From: Christensenellaceae bacterium
GTDB lineage: Bacteria; Bacillota; Clostridia; Christensenellales; CAG-138
DNA: 41,189 bases
Assembly: GCA_022510765.1 (NCBI GenBank)
Contig: JAFLSU010000001.1
Span: 1 to 41,189 of the forward strand
Direction of reading: 5' to 3'
In this document: positions 1 to 7,577 of the stretch, piece after piece
How positions within the stretch are numbered: the stretch's first letter is position 1
How the letters are laid out: each line of letters begins with the position of its first letter
The notes under the pieces: model-generated
Told to the model about the DNA's origin: nothing
Database searches by the model: none
The model's input: only the letters and a program-made list of their open reading frames with translations
Position numbers and translations under genes: made by a program

Positions 1-16
1 GATTGTTTTCATTATC

Positions 17-43
17 CAGATAGTTTGGGCTATCTGATTTTTT
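17..43 (+). terminator. Rho-independent terminator of a gene left of the window
   Basis: A 7-bp perfect stem (CAGATAG/CTATCTG) with a 6-nt loop is followed on the plus strand by ATTTTTTG. There is no T-run on the minus side, so it most likely ends a plus-strand gene lying before base 1, which would then converge on the minus-strand cassette. Confidence 0.6.
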
Positions 44-99
44 GTTGCCATTGTGCTGCCACGGTAAATGGCATCAGTTTTCTTAAAACGATCACGCAC

Positions 100-1602
100 T
101 CAGAATAAGCCAGAGATAGTATCCCAAAGAGCCTTAAAATCAGGCTTTTCAGATCCTATCATAGCTATAATGGCAACTACCAAAGATAAAACTGTAATTA
201 TCATCATAAACCACTGCAAGGTCATATTTGATTTTGCACTTCCATATTCCGCTGCATCATTAAGTATTTTCAGGAGCATATCTATTTGATTTTTTGTTTC
301 AGCAGTATTATTTGAAATATTCTTTAGACAATTTTCAGATACAGAACCATGTTTGTACAGTTGGCTACGAAATGCTTTCACATCATCATAGTCGATCGTA
401 CCGCCTGTAAATTCCGATATAAACCTATAGCTATAATATAGTTTCTTCTCAACGTTTACTCTTGTTTTTAGTATTGGAGCTGTTTTTGACTTGCGAATAA
501 CCTTGCTTATTTGCTTATTGCACAGCGCAATATCTCGTTCGGCAACTCTATTAATGCTGCTGGCTACCATGTACACTGCATAAATACCTGCTAAGTCATG
601 CTTTGCAATTCCAGGAAGGTGATCCGAATCGGAATAGTCTCCTCCACAATACGCAGCACATCTCATTCCCTCGTTCTGGCTGTGTCGATACTCCCAACTT
701 ACACAAGCGTTATACTTTGGCGCATAATCCGGATGATACCCAAGCATGACGCTATTCCAAAAACCTCTATTTTCTTGAGCGTTGTTGGGACGAATGTTTG
801 TTAAATAGGTTTCAAATGTAGTCGGGAATATTTGATTATGCTCAAAGTGTATCGTAAAATAGCGCCTTAACTCGGCAAAAGCCTCCCACTTTAGCTCGGC
901 GATAAGCATATACAGTTTTTTCTCACGGGCATCGTTTCCTGTAAACATCGCCCTACCAAATTTCCAAGGTTGATACCACGGTATATTAAATTGTCTGCTT
1001 ACATCCGTGAAAGGAGAAAACTCAGTTTTACAAATGATATTAATTTGCTCGTTGAACTCTTTGTTTATGTGAAAGCGGTATTTAACTACCAAAAATGAAG
1101 CTGATAAATTTCTCAATGATATTGAAACTTGAGATGAGTATTGTTTAAGATACTCATTATGGCATAATTTCATTACAAGAATATTTGAAAATGCCATCCG
1201 ATCAACGTATCTTCCCATGTTGTCAATTATATCAATATCTTTACTTGTGCGAAAAGGGCCAAATGGAGCTAATTTGTTTTTGGCAACGCATAGTTTTAAT
1301 TCCCTTTTGAAAATATCCAGATTCTCTTTTGGTAGATAATCATAGAAATCTAAATACTCTAAATTAAGATAGCCAACTTCGTTTTTCTTGGTTGAGAAAT
1401 CATAACCAAGTGGCATTGCATCGGAAATACCATCTCTCCATATTAGTTCTTCAAAACGGTCTTTTTCGTAATCTCTTAATGGAAAGAACTTGGATAATGT
1501 AATTCGCACTTTTTTGTACAGACTGTAAGTTGAACGAGCAAGGCTATCAGACAAAGTTGTACTATATTTGAGAAATACTTTTTTGCGGGATAGTCTTTTC
1601 AT
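100..1602 (-). CDS. Unrecognised 500-aa protein with C-terminal membrane anchor, third gene of an R-M cassette
   Basis: I do not recognise a family. The protein is basic at the N-terminus (MKRLSRKKVFLKYS), has a long soluble middle rich in aromatic residues (for example IPWYQPWKFGR), and ends in a short helical stretch followed by one hydrophobic segment at about residues 465-485 (WFMMIITVLSLVVAIIAMIG) and a ~15-residue tail. That predicts a tail-anchored protein with most of its mass in the cytoplasm. The ATG is preceded by GGAG with a 7-nt spacer. It starts 28 bp after the restriction endonuclease stop, on the same strand with no promoter evident between them, so it is probably co-transcribed with the R-M genes. 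Base composition is A/T-rich like theirs. Position suggests an accessory or additional defence function; this is inference from context only. Confidence 0.75.
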   Translation of the reverse strand: MKRLSRKKVFLKYSTTLSDSLARSTYSLYKKVRITLSKFFPLRDYEKDRFEELIWRDGISDAMPLGYDFSTKKNEVGYLNLEYLDFYDYLPKENLDIFKRELKLCVAKNKLAPFGPFRTSKDIDIIDNMGRYVDRMAFSNILVMKLCHNEYLKQYSSQVSISLRNLSASFLVVKYRFHINKEFNEQINIICKTEFSPFTDVSRQFNIPWYQPWKFGRAMFTGNDAREKKLYMLIAELKWEAFAELRRYFTIHFEHNQIFPTTFETYLTNIRPNNAQENRGFWNSVMLGYHPDYAPKYNACVSWEYRHSQNEGMRCAAYCGGDYSDSDHLPGIAKHDLAGIYAVYMVASSINRVAERDIALCNKQISKVIRKSKTAPILKTRVNVEKKLYYSYRFISEFTGGTIDYDDVKAFRSQLYKHGSVSENCLKNISNNTAETKNQIDMLLKILNDAAEYGSAKSNMTLQWFMMIITVLSLVVAIIAMIGSEKPDFKALWDTISGLF

Positions 1603-1630
1603 TCAACTTCTCCAATCCTGTAATATGGAA

Positions 1631-2647
1631 TTATACATCAAGAAAAAGGCTTTGGGACGGAATCCATTTCGTTGCTAATTCATCCGCTTTTTCAAGCCAG
1701 CGACTAATCCGCTGTTCTGGCGGCACACTTTCTCCCCAGTATTCTACGAATAAGGCATCATCCATGCTTAATGCTGCTTCGCGCATCTCATTTTCAATAA
1801 GTTTGAGTGCTCTCTCAATATATATGCCACCTTCGTCATCGTTTTTCGGATTTGCTACGCTGCCAGCCGAAAACAAGTCTCTGGCCTGATGGCACAGTAC
1901 ACCGTGATATGTAAGGAGGTATAGCACCATATCATCATACTTATTTCTCGATCGGCCAGATTTTACTATGCATGGGCAAAGGAGAGCTGCTTCTGCCCTC
2001 AATCGCGTCTTTTCTTCAATCGGGAGATTCGTATACAGCCTCGCCTGAATAGGTGTAGTATGCACATCTGTATCTTCTTTTTCTTCTACCCACCACAAAC
2101 GGCCATCAGGATGGATTTTACGGGCATACGCTCGAATATACTTCATTTTATCCTGCATGTCCAGTTTTCTAAAATCATCATAATGGATCCCCATTTGTTC
2201 AAATAAAGGCTTTCTGGTGGTAGGCCTTTTGCTCGGAATTTCCACTTCAAATCGGGGAACATGGGATGTTCTTACATGAACAACACTTTGCTCATATTCA
2301 CCCCATCGAACTTCAGGTATTCCACCCATTTTACCGAAGACAACATAAATGTACTTCACTTCATCAATGCGTTGCGTTTCAAGAACACTATTTGCAATGC
2401 TCCTCCAAGTATCATTTAGTGTAAACTTAACCTCGACTCCATATTCCCCCATTGCAATATCAGGGAATGCCTGGGGGTGCGGATTAAAGTCTATTTCAAA
2501 AGAGGAGTTGTCCCGTGTTATATCCGCAAGCACTTCCCGCACACGATTTTCAAATTGAGCAGATGCTTTGAAACCTGTTGTACGAGCTTCTTCAGTAAGC
2601 TTTTCACAACATAAATCTAAAGTTTTCTCAAATTTATCTATTGTCAT
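1631..2647 (-). CDS. Type II restriction endonuclease, PD-(D/E)XK fold
   Basis: 338 aa. A plausible nuclease core lies at residues 61-75: FPDIAMGEYGVEVKF, giving Asp63 and the Glu72-x-Lys74 pair of the PD-(D/E)XK superfamily, which binds Mg2+ and cuts the DNA backbone. The ORF overlaps the 3' end of the cytosine methyltransferase gene by 14 bp, the usual arrangement of a type II R-M pair, and its likely SD (GAAGGGAAG) lies inside the methyltransferase coding end. The C-terminal half (about residues 140-330) has no motif I recognise; it may hold target recognition. Recognition sequence cannot be read from the protein. The call rests on the PD...EVK motif plus the methyltransferase neighbour, so the subfamily is open. 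Confidence 0.8.
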   Translation of the reverse strand: MTIDKFEKTLDLCCEKLTEEARTTGFKASAQFENRVREVLADITRDNSSFEIDFNPHPQAFPDIAMGEYGVEVKFTLNDTWRSIANSVLETQRIDEVKYIYVVFGKMGGIPEVRWGEYEQSVVHVRTSHVPRFEVEIPSKRPTTRKPLFEQMGIHYDDFRKLDMQDKMKYIRAYARKIHPDGRLWWVEEKEDTDVHTTPIQARLYTNLPIEEKTRLRAEAALLCPCIVKSGRSRNKYDDMVLYLLTYHGVLCHQARDLFSAGSVANPKNDDEGGIYIERALKLIENEMREAALSMDDALFVEYWGESVPPEQRISRWLEKADELATKWIPSQSLFLDV

Positions 2648-3743
2648 ATTTATATTTTCTTCCCTTCATTACTTCCTTTACAGCATTTGCTATATGCCAT
2701 GCGAATACGGGAGGTACCGCATTGCCAATTTGTCGCTCTGTTTCGCGCAAACCACAAGGGAAGCTAAAAGTATCAGGGAAGGACTGTATCCGGGCGGCCT
2801 CTCTCATGGATATTCTCCTCGGAAGCGAGTAATGGAACTGAATGTTTCCATGACATTCCGCTCTCATAGTATATCCCGGACGATCTGCAATTAATTTTCT
2901 GTTCCCTTGTTCACCGCTCGCTTTAGCATTGCTCCAAATATGCGCAAAATGCTTGTCTACCGGATGATCCTCTAAATCGTGTAGCGCATCATAAGCTGTT
3001 ATCGGATCGGAATTAAGTCGCTGCGGCGGAATAAACTCAGGTAATCCCTTTTTGGTGCCAACAAAAATTACCCTTTCTCTTGTCTGCGGGACGCCATATT
3101 CTTCTGCATGGTAGAGTTGATAATGAAGATTATATCCAAGCGAACTAAAATCGCTTAAGATTTTGTTTAGTGAATATTCATTTTGTTTTAGCAAAAGTCC
3201 ACCGACATTTTCAGCGATAAACACCATCGGATTCGTTTTCCTTACAGCCGCAACAATGTATGTATATAAACTGCTTCTTTTCCCATTGACACCAAGCATT
3301 TTTCCATTGATAGATATATCTTGGCACGGAAAACCGCCTACTACAATGTCTACCGATGAGGGGAGATCATCTATATATTCACTTATATCTCCTTCGATTA
3401 TGTAGTCGCCAAAGTTTTCCCGATATGTTTTGCAAGCTGCAGGGTTAATCTCATTTGCCCAGATTATTTCAAATCCCGTCTTCCCATAGTGAGTACCTAA
3501 AAAATCGAAACCGCCAATAAGCCCCAAGTCCATGCCCCCACATCCTGAAAATAGGGAGGCGACAGTAATTGGAGCAACCTTTTTTCTTGTTCTTTTTCTG
3601 ATCGGATACTCTTCATCACTATCAACGACCCAGTTTCGCCCAATTTTCTGAGCCGTTTTGAGTGAGCCGTTTTCGGCAAGTCTGCGCAGCGTATCTCCGC
3701 TTCGATCATGCATTTTTGCATATTCATTTAGCGCAATAAGCAT
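2634..3743 (-). CDS. DNA (cytosine-5-)-methyltransferase with N-terminal helix-turn-helix
   Basis: 369 aa. The conserved m5C methyltransferase motifs are in canonical order: motif I SLFSGCGGMDLG (63-74, SAM binding), motif IV GGFPCQDIS (137-145, catalytic Cys140), motif VI ENVGG (179-183), motif VIII QTRERV (220-225) and motif X GNAVPP near 350. It transfers a methyl group from S-adenosylmethionine to C5 of cytosine and protects host DNA from the partner nuclease downstream. Residues 1-48 (LNEYAKMHDRSGDTLRRLAE...) form an extra excisionase/MerR-like DNA-binding helix-turn-helix. Several m5C methyltransferases with such extensions repress their own promoter, and a large palindrome overlaps this gene's promoter. 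The ATG has GAGG just upstream. It is the first gene of the cassette. Confidence 0.95.
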   Translation of the reverse strand: MLIALNEYAKMHDRSGDTLRRLAENGSLKTAQKIGRNWVVDSDEEYPIRKRTRKKVAPITVASLFSGCGGMDLGLIGGFDFLGTHYGKTGFEIIWANEINPAACKTYRENFGDYIIEGDISEYIDDLPSSVDIVVGGFPCQDISINGKMLGVNGKRSSLYTYIVAAVRKTNPMVFIAENVGGLLLKQNEYSLNKILSDFSSLGYNLHYQLYHAEEYGVPQTRERVIFVGTKKGLPEFIPPQRLNSDPITAYDALHDLEDHPVDKHFAHIWSNAKASGEQGNRKLIADRPGYTMRAECHGNIQFHYSLPRRISMREAARIQSFPDTFSFPCGLRETERQIGNAVPPVFAWHIANAVKEVMKGRKYKYDNR

Positions 3744-3770
3744 ATAAGTACCTCACCATTTCTATCGCTC

Positions 3771-3819
3771 TTTACACACGGTATCGTGTATAAGCATTAT
3801 ACACGATACCGTGTGTAAA
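3771..3819. repeat. 49-bp perfect palindrome (candidate operator) over the R-M promoter
   Basis: Arms 3771-3793 and 3797-3819 are exact reverse complements (23 bp) around a 3-nt centre (gca). Each arm contains a smaller imperfect dyad, ACACG-gtat-CGTGT, so it looks like two operator half-sites facing each other. It covers the -10 and spacer of the methyltransferase promoter and its likely start site. No T-run follows on either strand, so it does not look like a terminator. From 3825 to 4040 I see nothing beyond the tail of the rarA region and a 14-codon ORF at 3864 with no convincing SD. Confidence 0.85.
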
Positions 3820-3824
3820 TTCAA
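3796..3824 (-). promoter_or_regulatory. Promoter of the restriction-modification cassette
   Basis: On the minus strand there is a -35 TTGAAT (3819-3824), a 17-bp spacer and a -10 TATAAT (3796-3801), followed by the methyltransferase ATG about 50 bp downstream. The -10 is at the centre of the 49-bp palindrome, so a protein bound there would block RNA polymerase. Confidence 0.75.
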
Positions 3825-4040
3825 GTGGAGATGTTTGTGGTTATTCGCCCATAGGTTTAGCGTTATGGCTCCAACACCAAAAGAGGAAGCTGATAGGAAT
3901 TTGCTTTAAAAATTTCGATTTTACAATAGGGGCAGCGGTGGTCTATTTTCTTTTGTACGCTCATTCAAGCAGTAATTTATATCAATTCATAGAGATAATC
4001 GAAGTTTTTGCTCCGTCAGATATGTAATATGTGAATTAAG

Positions 4041-5342
4041 TTAGTTACGGCGTTTAGCATCATGCTTTGCCTTGATGCGTCCCTCGACCCCCATCTCCGA
4101 AGGCGAGTAATACACCCTTCCCTTGCAGGAGACGGGCATATATTCCTGCTCGACTTCATGGTTAGGATAATCATGCGGGTACTTGTAGCCAACTCCATGT
4201 CCAAGCTTATCCGCACCACGGAACGAGGTATCCCGAAGGTGTATGGGGACGGGTTCGTCAATCGTGGTCTCGGCATCGGAAAAGGCAGCATCGACCGCCA
4301 TGACTATGGAGTTGGATTTCGGGCTTTCGCAGACGAATACGATCGCCTGCGCTATGCTGAGCCTTGCCTCCGGCATTCCGATCAATTCTAACGACTGAGC
4401 CGCCGCAATCGCCTGCTGCATCGCGGTCGGATTCGCCATGCCGACATCCTCGGAGGCGTGTGCAATTATCCTGCGGCAAATGATCCTTGGGTCAAGCCCG
4501 GCATAGATGAGGCGGGCAAACCAAGCCAATGCCGCATTGCTGTCCCCGCCGCGCAGGGATTTGCAGAATGCGGAGAGCATATCATACATCTGCTGTTCAT
4601 CGCATTTTATGACCTTCTGCTGGATCGATTCCGCTGCTATCTCAACGGTTATATGCACCCTGCTCTGCTCTGGTTCCGTAGTGCGCACCGCGAGTTCAAG
4701 CGCATTGAGTGCGGATCTGGCATCGCCGTTGGCAATTCGTGCTATATGCTCCATTGCGGCATCATCGATGACGGGATCGAACATTCCAAGACCCCTATCG
4801 CAGTCGGATAGAGCTGCCTTCATTGCCTGCTTCACATCATCAACCGTCAGCGGATAGAACTGAAATAGTCTGCACCTGCTGACGATCGCGCCAGTCATGC
4901 TTATCATTGGGTTCTCGGTAGTGGAACCGATGAATTTGATTATCCCACTCTCGAGCGCTGGCAGAATGGAATCGGATTGGGTCTTGCTCCACCTATGGCA
5001 TTCATCAAGCAGCAGGAAGGTTTCCTTGCCGTAGAGCTTGAGATTTCGTTCCGCTTCCGCAATCGCCTCCCGCACATCCTTGACTCCCGAAGTGACCGCA
5101 TTCAGCTTTACAAAGAGAGAGTTTGTTGTGTTCGCTATTATGGACGCGAGGGTCGTCTTTCCGCAGCCGGGAGGTCCCCAGAAGATCGAACTTTGCAGCG
5201 AATCGGTCTGTATGGCACGGCGAAGCAAACACCCCTTCCCGACGATATGCTTTTGCCCGATGAACTCATCAAGGGTCATCGGACGTATACGATCCGCAAG
5301 GGGTGCGTTCTTTTGAATTGACTGCGAAAAAAGATCGTCCAT
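4041..5342 (-). CDS. rarA: Replication-associated recombination protein A (RarA/MgsA), AAA+ ATPase
   Basis: About 433 aa. This AAA+ clamp-loader-like ATPase acts at stalled forks and gaps. It opens with APLADRIRPMTLDEFIGQ, the RarA N-terminal signature, then Walker A GPPGCGKT (about 56-63), Walker B LLLDECH (about 110-116) and sensor 1 GSTTENP. The Walker B box reads DECHRW where most RarA proteins have DE(I/V)HRF. I prefer the ATG at 5342 (MDDLFSQ): it follows the prs stop directly, whereas the longer version needs a TTG start inside prs. It ends 3' to prs and is probably co-transcribed with it. The left end borders the A/T-rich R-M cassette. Confidence 0.93.
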   Translation of the reverse strand: MDDLFSQSIQKNAPLADRIRPMTLDEFIGQKHIVGKGCLLRRAIQTDSLQSSIFWGPPGCGKTTLASIIANTTNSLFVKLNAVTSGVKDVREAIAEAERNLKLYGKETFLLLDECHRWSKTQSDSILPALESGIIKFIGSTTENPMISMTGAIVSRCRLFQFYPLTVDDVKQAMKAALSDCDRGLGMFDPVIDDAAMEHIARIANGDARSALNALELAVRTTEPEQSRVHITVEIAAESIQQKVIKCDEQQMYDMLSAFCKSLRGGDSNAALAWFARLIYAGLDPRIICRRIIAHASEDVGMANPTAMQQAIAAAQSLELIGMPEARLSIAQAIVFVCESPKSNSIVMAVDAAFSDAETTIDEPVPIHLRDTSFRGADKLGHGVGYKYPHDYPNHEVEQEYMPVSCKGRVYYSPSEMGVEGRIKAKHDAKRRN

Positions 5343-5343
5343 C

Positions 5344-6351
5344 CTATATGTTGGTATTCTCAAAGCTCATGTCCATAAGCCTCTTCGGGAGGTGTTCGAA
5401 CATGTATGCCATGGGTTCCTTCTCATGGATGGTGCGGACGGCCTCAGCAAAGAGAGGAGCCGCCGAAACCACCTTTATCTTGGTGGACGCACCGAGCACA
5501 TCGGAGTTATCAACGGTGTCGGTTGTTATGAGTTGCTTAATGGGGCTTGATTCTATTCTTGCCACTGCGTCCTCTTTCACTATCGCATGGGACAGGAATG
5601 CGTAAACATCCTTTGCTCCCTTATCCATGAGGCCGTAGGCGACCTTGCATAGCGTGTTGCCGCTGATGGTGAAATCATCGACCACCATACACGTCTTCCC
5701 CTTCACATCGCCGATTATCTCGAGTGCATTCGGGTTCTCATCGTGACCAATCCTTACCTTATCGCCTATCGCAACGTTGCAGCTAAGTATATTTGCATAA
5801 GCTCTTGCGCGCTTTGCAGAGCCTGCATCGGGCGAAACCACGACGAGATTATCGTCGACTATGCCCATGCGCCTTGCATACTCGCAAAGGAGAGCGCTTG
5901 CGTAAAGGTGATCAACGGGTTTTGAAAAGAAACCCTGAACCTGTGCGGCATGAAGATCCATCGTTATCACGCGATCCGCACCGCACATTTCGATGCAGTC
6001 CGCACATACCCTCGCGCGTATCGAAACACGTGGCTCGTCCTTTTTATCGGCTTTAGCATAGCCAAAATAAGGGATTATTGCGGTAATGGAGTTTGCGCTT
6101 GCGCGCTTGAATGCATCGATCCAGAAAATAAGTTCAGTAAAAGCATTGTTTGGATCTTTTCCTATAGATTGAACGATATAAACATCCTTGTTGCGAATGG
6201 ATTCATCCGCGCGCACATATATGCCTCCCTCGGAGAAAACATGGGTCGTTGATTTGCCCAGTTCTACGCCGAGGTAATCGCACATCTTCTGTGCAAACGG
6301 TCTGCTTGCGGATCCTGCGAATATTGTAATGATGCCATTGCTTGCGTTCAT
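5344..6351 (-). CDS. prs: Ribose-phosphate pyrophosphokinase (PRPP synthetase)
   Basis: 335 aa. It makes PRPP from ribose 5-phosphate and ATP, feeding nucleotide, His and Trp synthesis. Family marks are PYFGYAKADKKDEPR (about 94-108, flexible catalytic loop), DLHAAQVQGFF (132-142, metal and ATP site) and SPDAGSAKRARAYA (173-186). The PRPP-binding loop reads VVDDFTISGNTL (about 223-234), whereas the common form is VDDxIDTAGT. That places it in a divergent branch, so feedback properties may differ. The start is the first ATG with GAAGGGAG upstream at a spacer of about 12 nt. A strong promoter lies 45-70 bp upstream, and rarA follows with essentially no gap. Confidence 0.92.
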   Translation of the reverse strand: MNASNGIITIFAGSASRPFAQKMCDYLGVELGKSTTHVFSEGGIYVRADESIRNKDVYIVQSIGKDPNNAFTELIFWIDAFKRASANSITAIIPYFGYAKADKKDEPRVSIRARVCADCIEMCGADRVITMDLHAAQVQGFFSKPVDHLYASALLCEYARRMGIVDDNLVVVSPDAGSAKRARAYANILSCNVAIGDKVRIGHDENPNALEIIGDVKGKTCMVVDDFTISGNTLCKVAYGLMDKGAKDVYAFLSHAIVKEDAVARIESSPIKQLITTDTVDNSDVLGASTKIKVVSAAPLFAEAVRTIHEKEPMAYMFEHLPKRLMDMSFENTNI

Positions 6352-6392
6352 TGCTTGAAGAATCTCCCTTCGTCAATTATTCTTGCAATATG

Positions 6393-6421
6393 ATTATAAC
6401 AGACAGGTTTCAATCATTCAA
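6393..6421 (-). promoter_or_regulatory. Promoter of prs-rarA
   Basis: Minus strand: -35 TTGAAT (6416-6421), 17-bp spacer, -10 TATAAT (6393-6398). It lies just upstream of the prs ATG at 6351 with a short leader. Confidence 0.7.
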
Positions 6422-6515
6422 CGACCCATATGAAGTTGTTTAAAGTATATTTGATGAATGCGAATGGATTTTATTCAAAATATATATGTTTTTGTATTTC
6501 GTGTGTTTATAGCCA

Positions 6516-6590
6516 CCGTGTATTTTAGGGCATGGCTGCGCGCCGCACCCATGGATAGCCGTGTTCATTTTAGGGCACCACTATCCATGG
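6516..6590. repeat. Short direct repeat plus 10-bp inverted repeat between yunB and prs
   Basis: Two near-identical copies of CCGTGT(TC)ATTTTAGGGCA lie at 6516-6532 and 6559-6577. The second copy is enclosed by the perfect inverted repeat CCATGGATAG/CTATCCATGG (6549-6558 and 6581-6590). No T-run follows on either strand. It lies in the 269-bp gap upstream of prs and downstream of yunB. Function unknown. Confidence 0.6.
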
Positions 6591-6620
6591 ATATTTGCTT
6601 AAACTTATTAAAGAATAACC

Positions 6621-7373
6621 CTATTCAACATCTGTCGGTATAAGGTTCAGCGCGTCATCCACCGAATCCACATTGGTATATGCCTGCGGAATCTTACCTA
6701 TTACGAGGGTCTCGCATAGCGCGGCGGTATGGCTGACGGTGATGATGTCCTCGGAATTGCTCATAACAAGGCGCAGCTTCGCAGTAAGGCATATATATGC
6801 GCAATAACGGGTCTGGTTTATGCCTGCGCTGCTGAAACGTGCCGAAAGATTGCTCGTTACACTTCCGACCGGGTCAAAACGCACCTCTATGACGGGGCCT
6901 GCTCCGGTGAACGCGGCTATACCTGACGCTGTGCCGAGCGGAACTCCAATAACCAGCTCACTTGTATTCCGCATAAGCGACTGCGCCTCATGCACTATCT
7001 CCGATGCAAGCAAATTCATCCTCTCCGCATCTATAAACAGCATTGAGTTTCCGTGTTCATCCTTTTCAAGCTTTGTAAGCTCCGTGTTTTCTCCCAACGC
7101 TGTACGCTCCTGCATGACCGTCAGAACCGCGTCATTCAGCACCTCCGATGCGATGGCGTTTATTCTTTCGATTGCAAGCTCCCTCAGCGGAGCGCGCAGG
7201 GTCGCATCGATGATGATAATGAGTGCCATTACCATTGCAATTACCGCAATGCACATGCTTGAAAAACGAAATCTGAGCATCGGATGCCTTTTGCGTATGT
7301 ATGGAGATGCACATGCGTCCGAACCGCCCGATGAATGCTTTTTAATATCTTCCCGCCTATTTAAATCCTTCAA
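6621..7373 (-). CDS. yunB: Sporulation protein YunB family
   Basis: About 250 aa. A basic N-terminus is followed by one membrane helix (about 38-57, CIAVIAMVMALIIIID) and an extracytoplasmic domain. The stretch GVPLGTASGIAAFTGAGP...FDPVGSV matches the YunB pattern (GIPLG...G.GP......PVG), and LRAPLRELAIERINAIASE fits its conserved N-terminal helix. YunB is needed for spore formation in Bacillus, where it is expressed in the mother cell. The start is taken as TTG at 7373 because CCGGAGG lies 8 nt upstream; the first possible start (TTG 7397) lacks an SD. It is the best evidence in the window for an endospore former. Confidence 0.82.
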   Translation of the reverse strand: MKDLNRREDIKKHSSGGSDACASPYIRKRHPMLRFRFSSMCIAVIAMVMALIIIIDATLRAPLRELAIERINAIASEVLNDAVLTVMQERTALGENTELTKLEKDEHGNSMLFIDAERMNLLASEIVHEAQSLMRNTSELVIGVPLGTASGIAAFTGAGPVIEVRFDPVGSVTSNLSARFSSAGINQTRYCAYICLTAKLRLVMSNSEDIITVSHTAALCETLVIGKIPQAYTNVDSVDDALNLIPTDVE

Positions 7374-7541
7374 TGCAGTTACCTCCGGTTCGCTCAAGCT
7401 CTATCATTTGGAACCATACTATTCAAGAATCACATTCTCGGTGAAGCGTATCGAGTGCTTGGTGCCATTTCAAACGCACTCCGCGCGTCTGTTTCCTCAA
7501 ATCTACGTTTTTATTCATAAAGGTTACATATTTCATAAGGA

Positions 7542-7571
7542 TTGCAAATCGGCCAATGACTGTGGTATAAT
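7542..7571 (+). promoter_or_regulatory. Promoter of the structured RNA / PBP transcript
   Basis: -35 TTGCAA (7542-7547), 18-bp spacer, -10 TATAAT (7566-7571). The expected start falls in GGGG at 7577-7580, a few bases before the closing stem of the RNA region at 7584. Confidence 0.7.
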
Positions 7572-7577
7572 TGAATG

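Noticed and set aside
3864..3908. 14-codon ORF after the R-M promoter palindrome
   Set aside because: No convincing SD and too short to judge; could be a relic but nothing supports expression.
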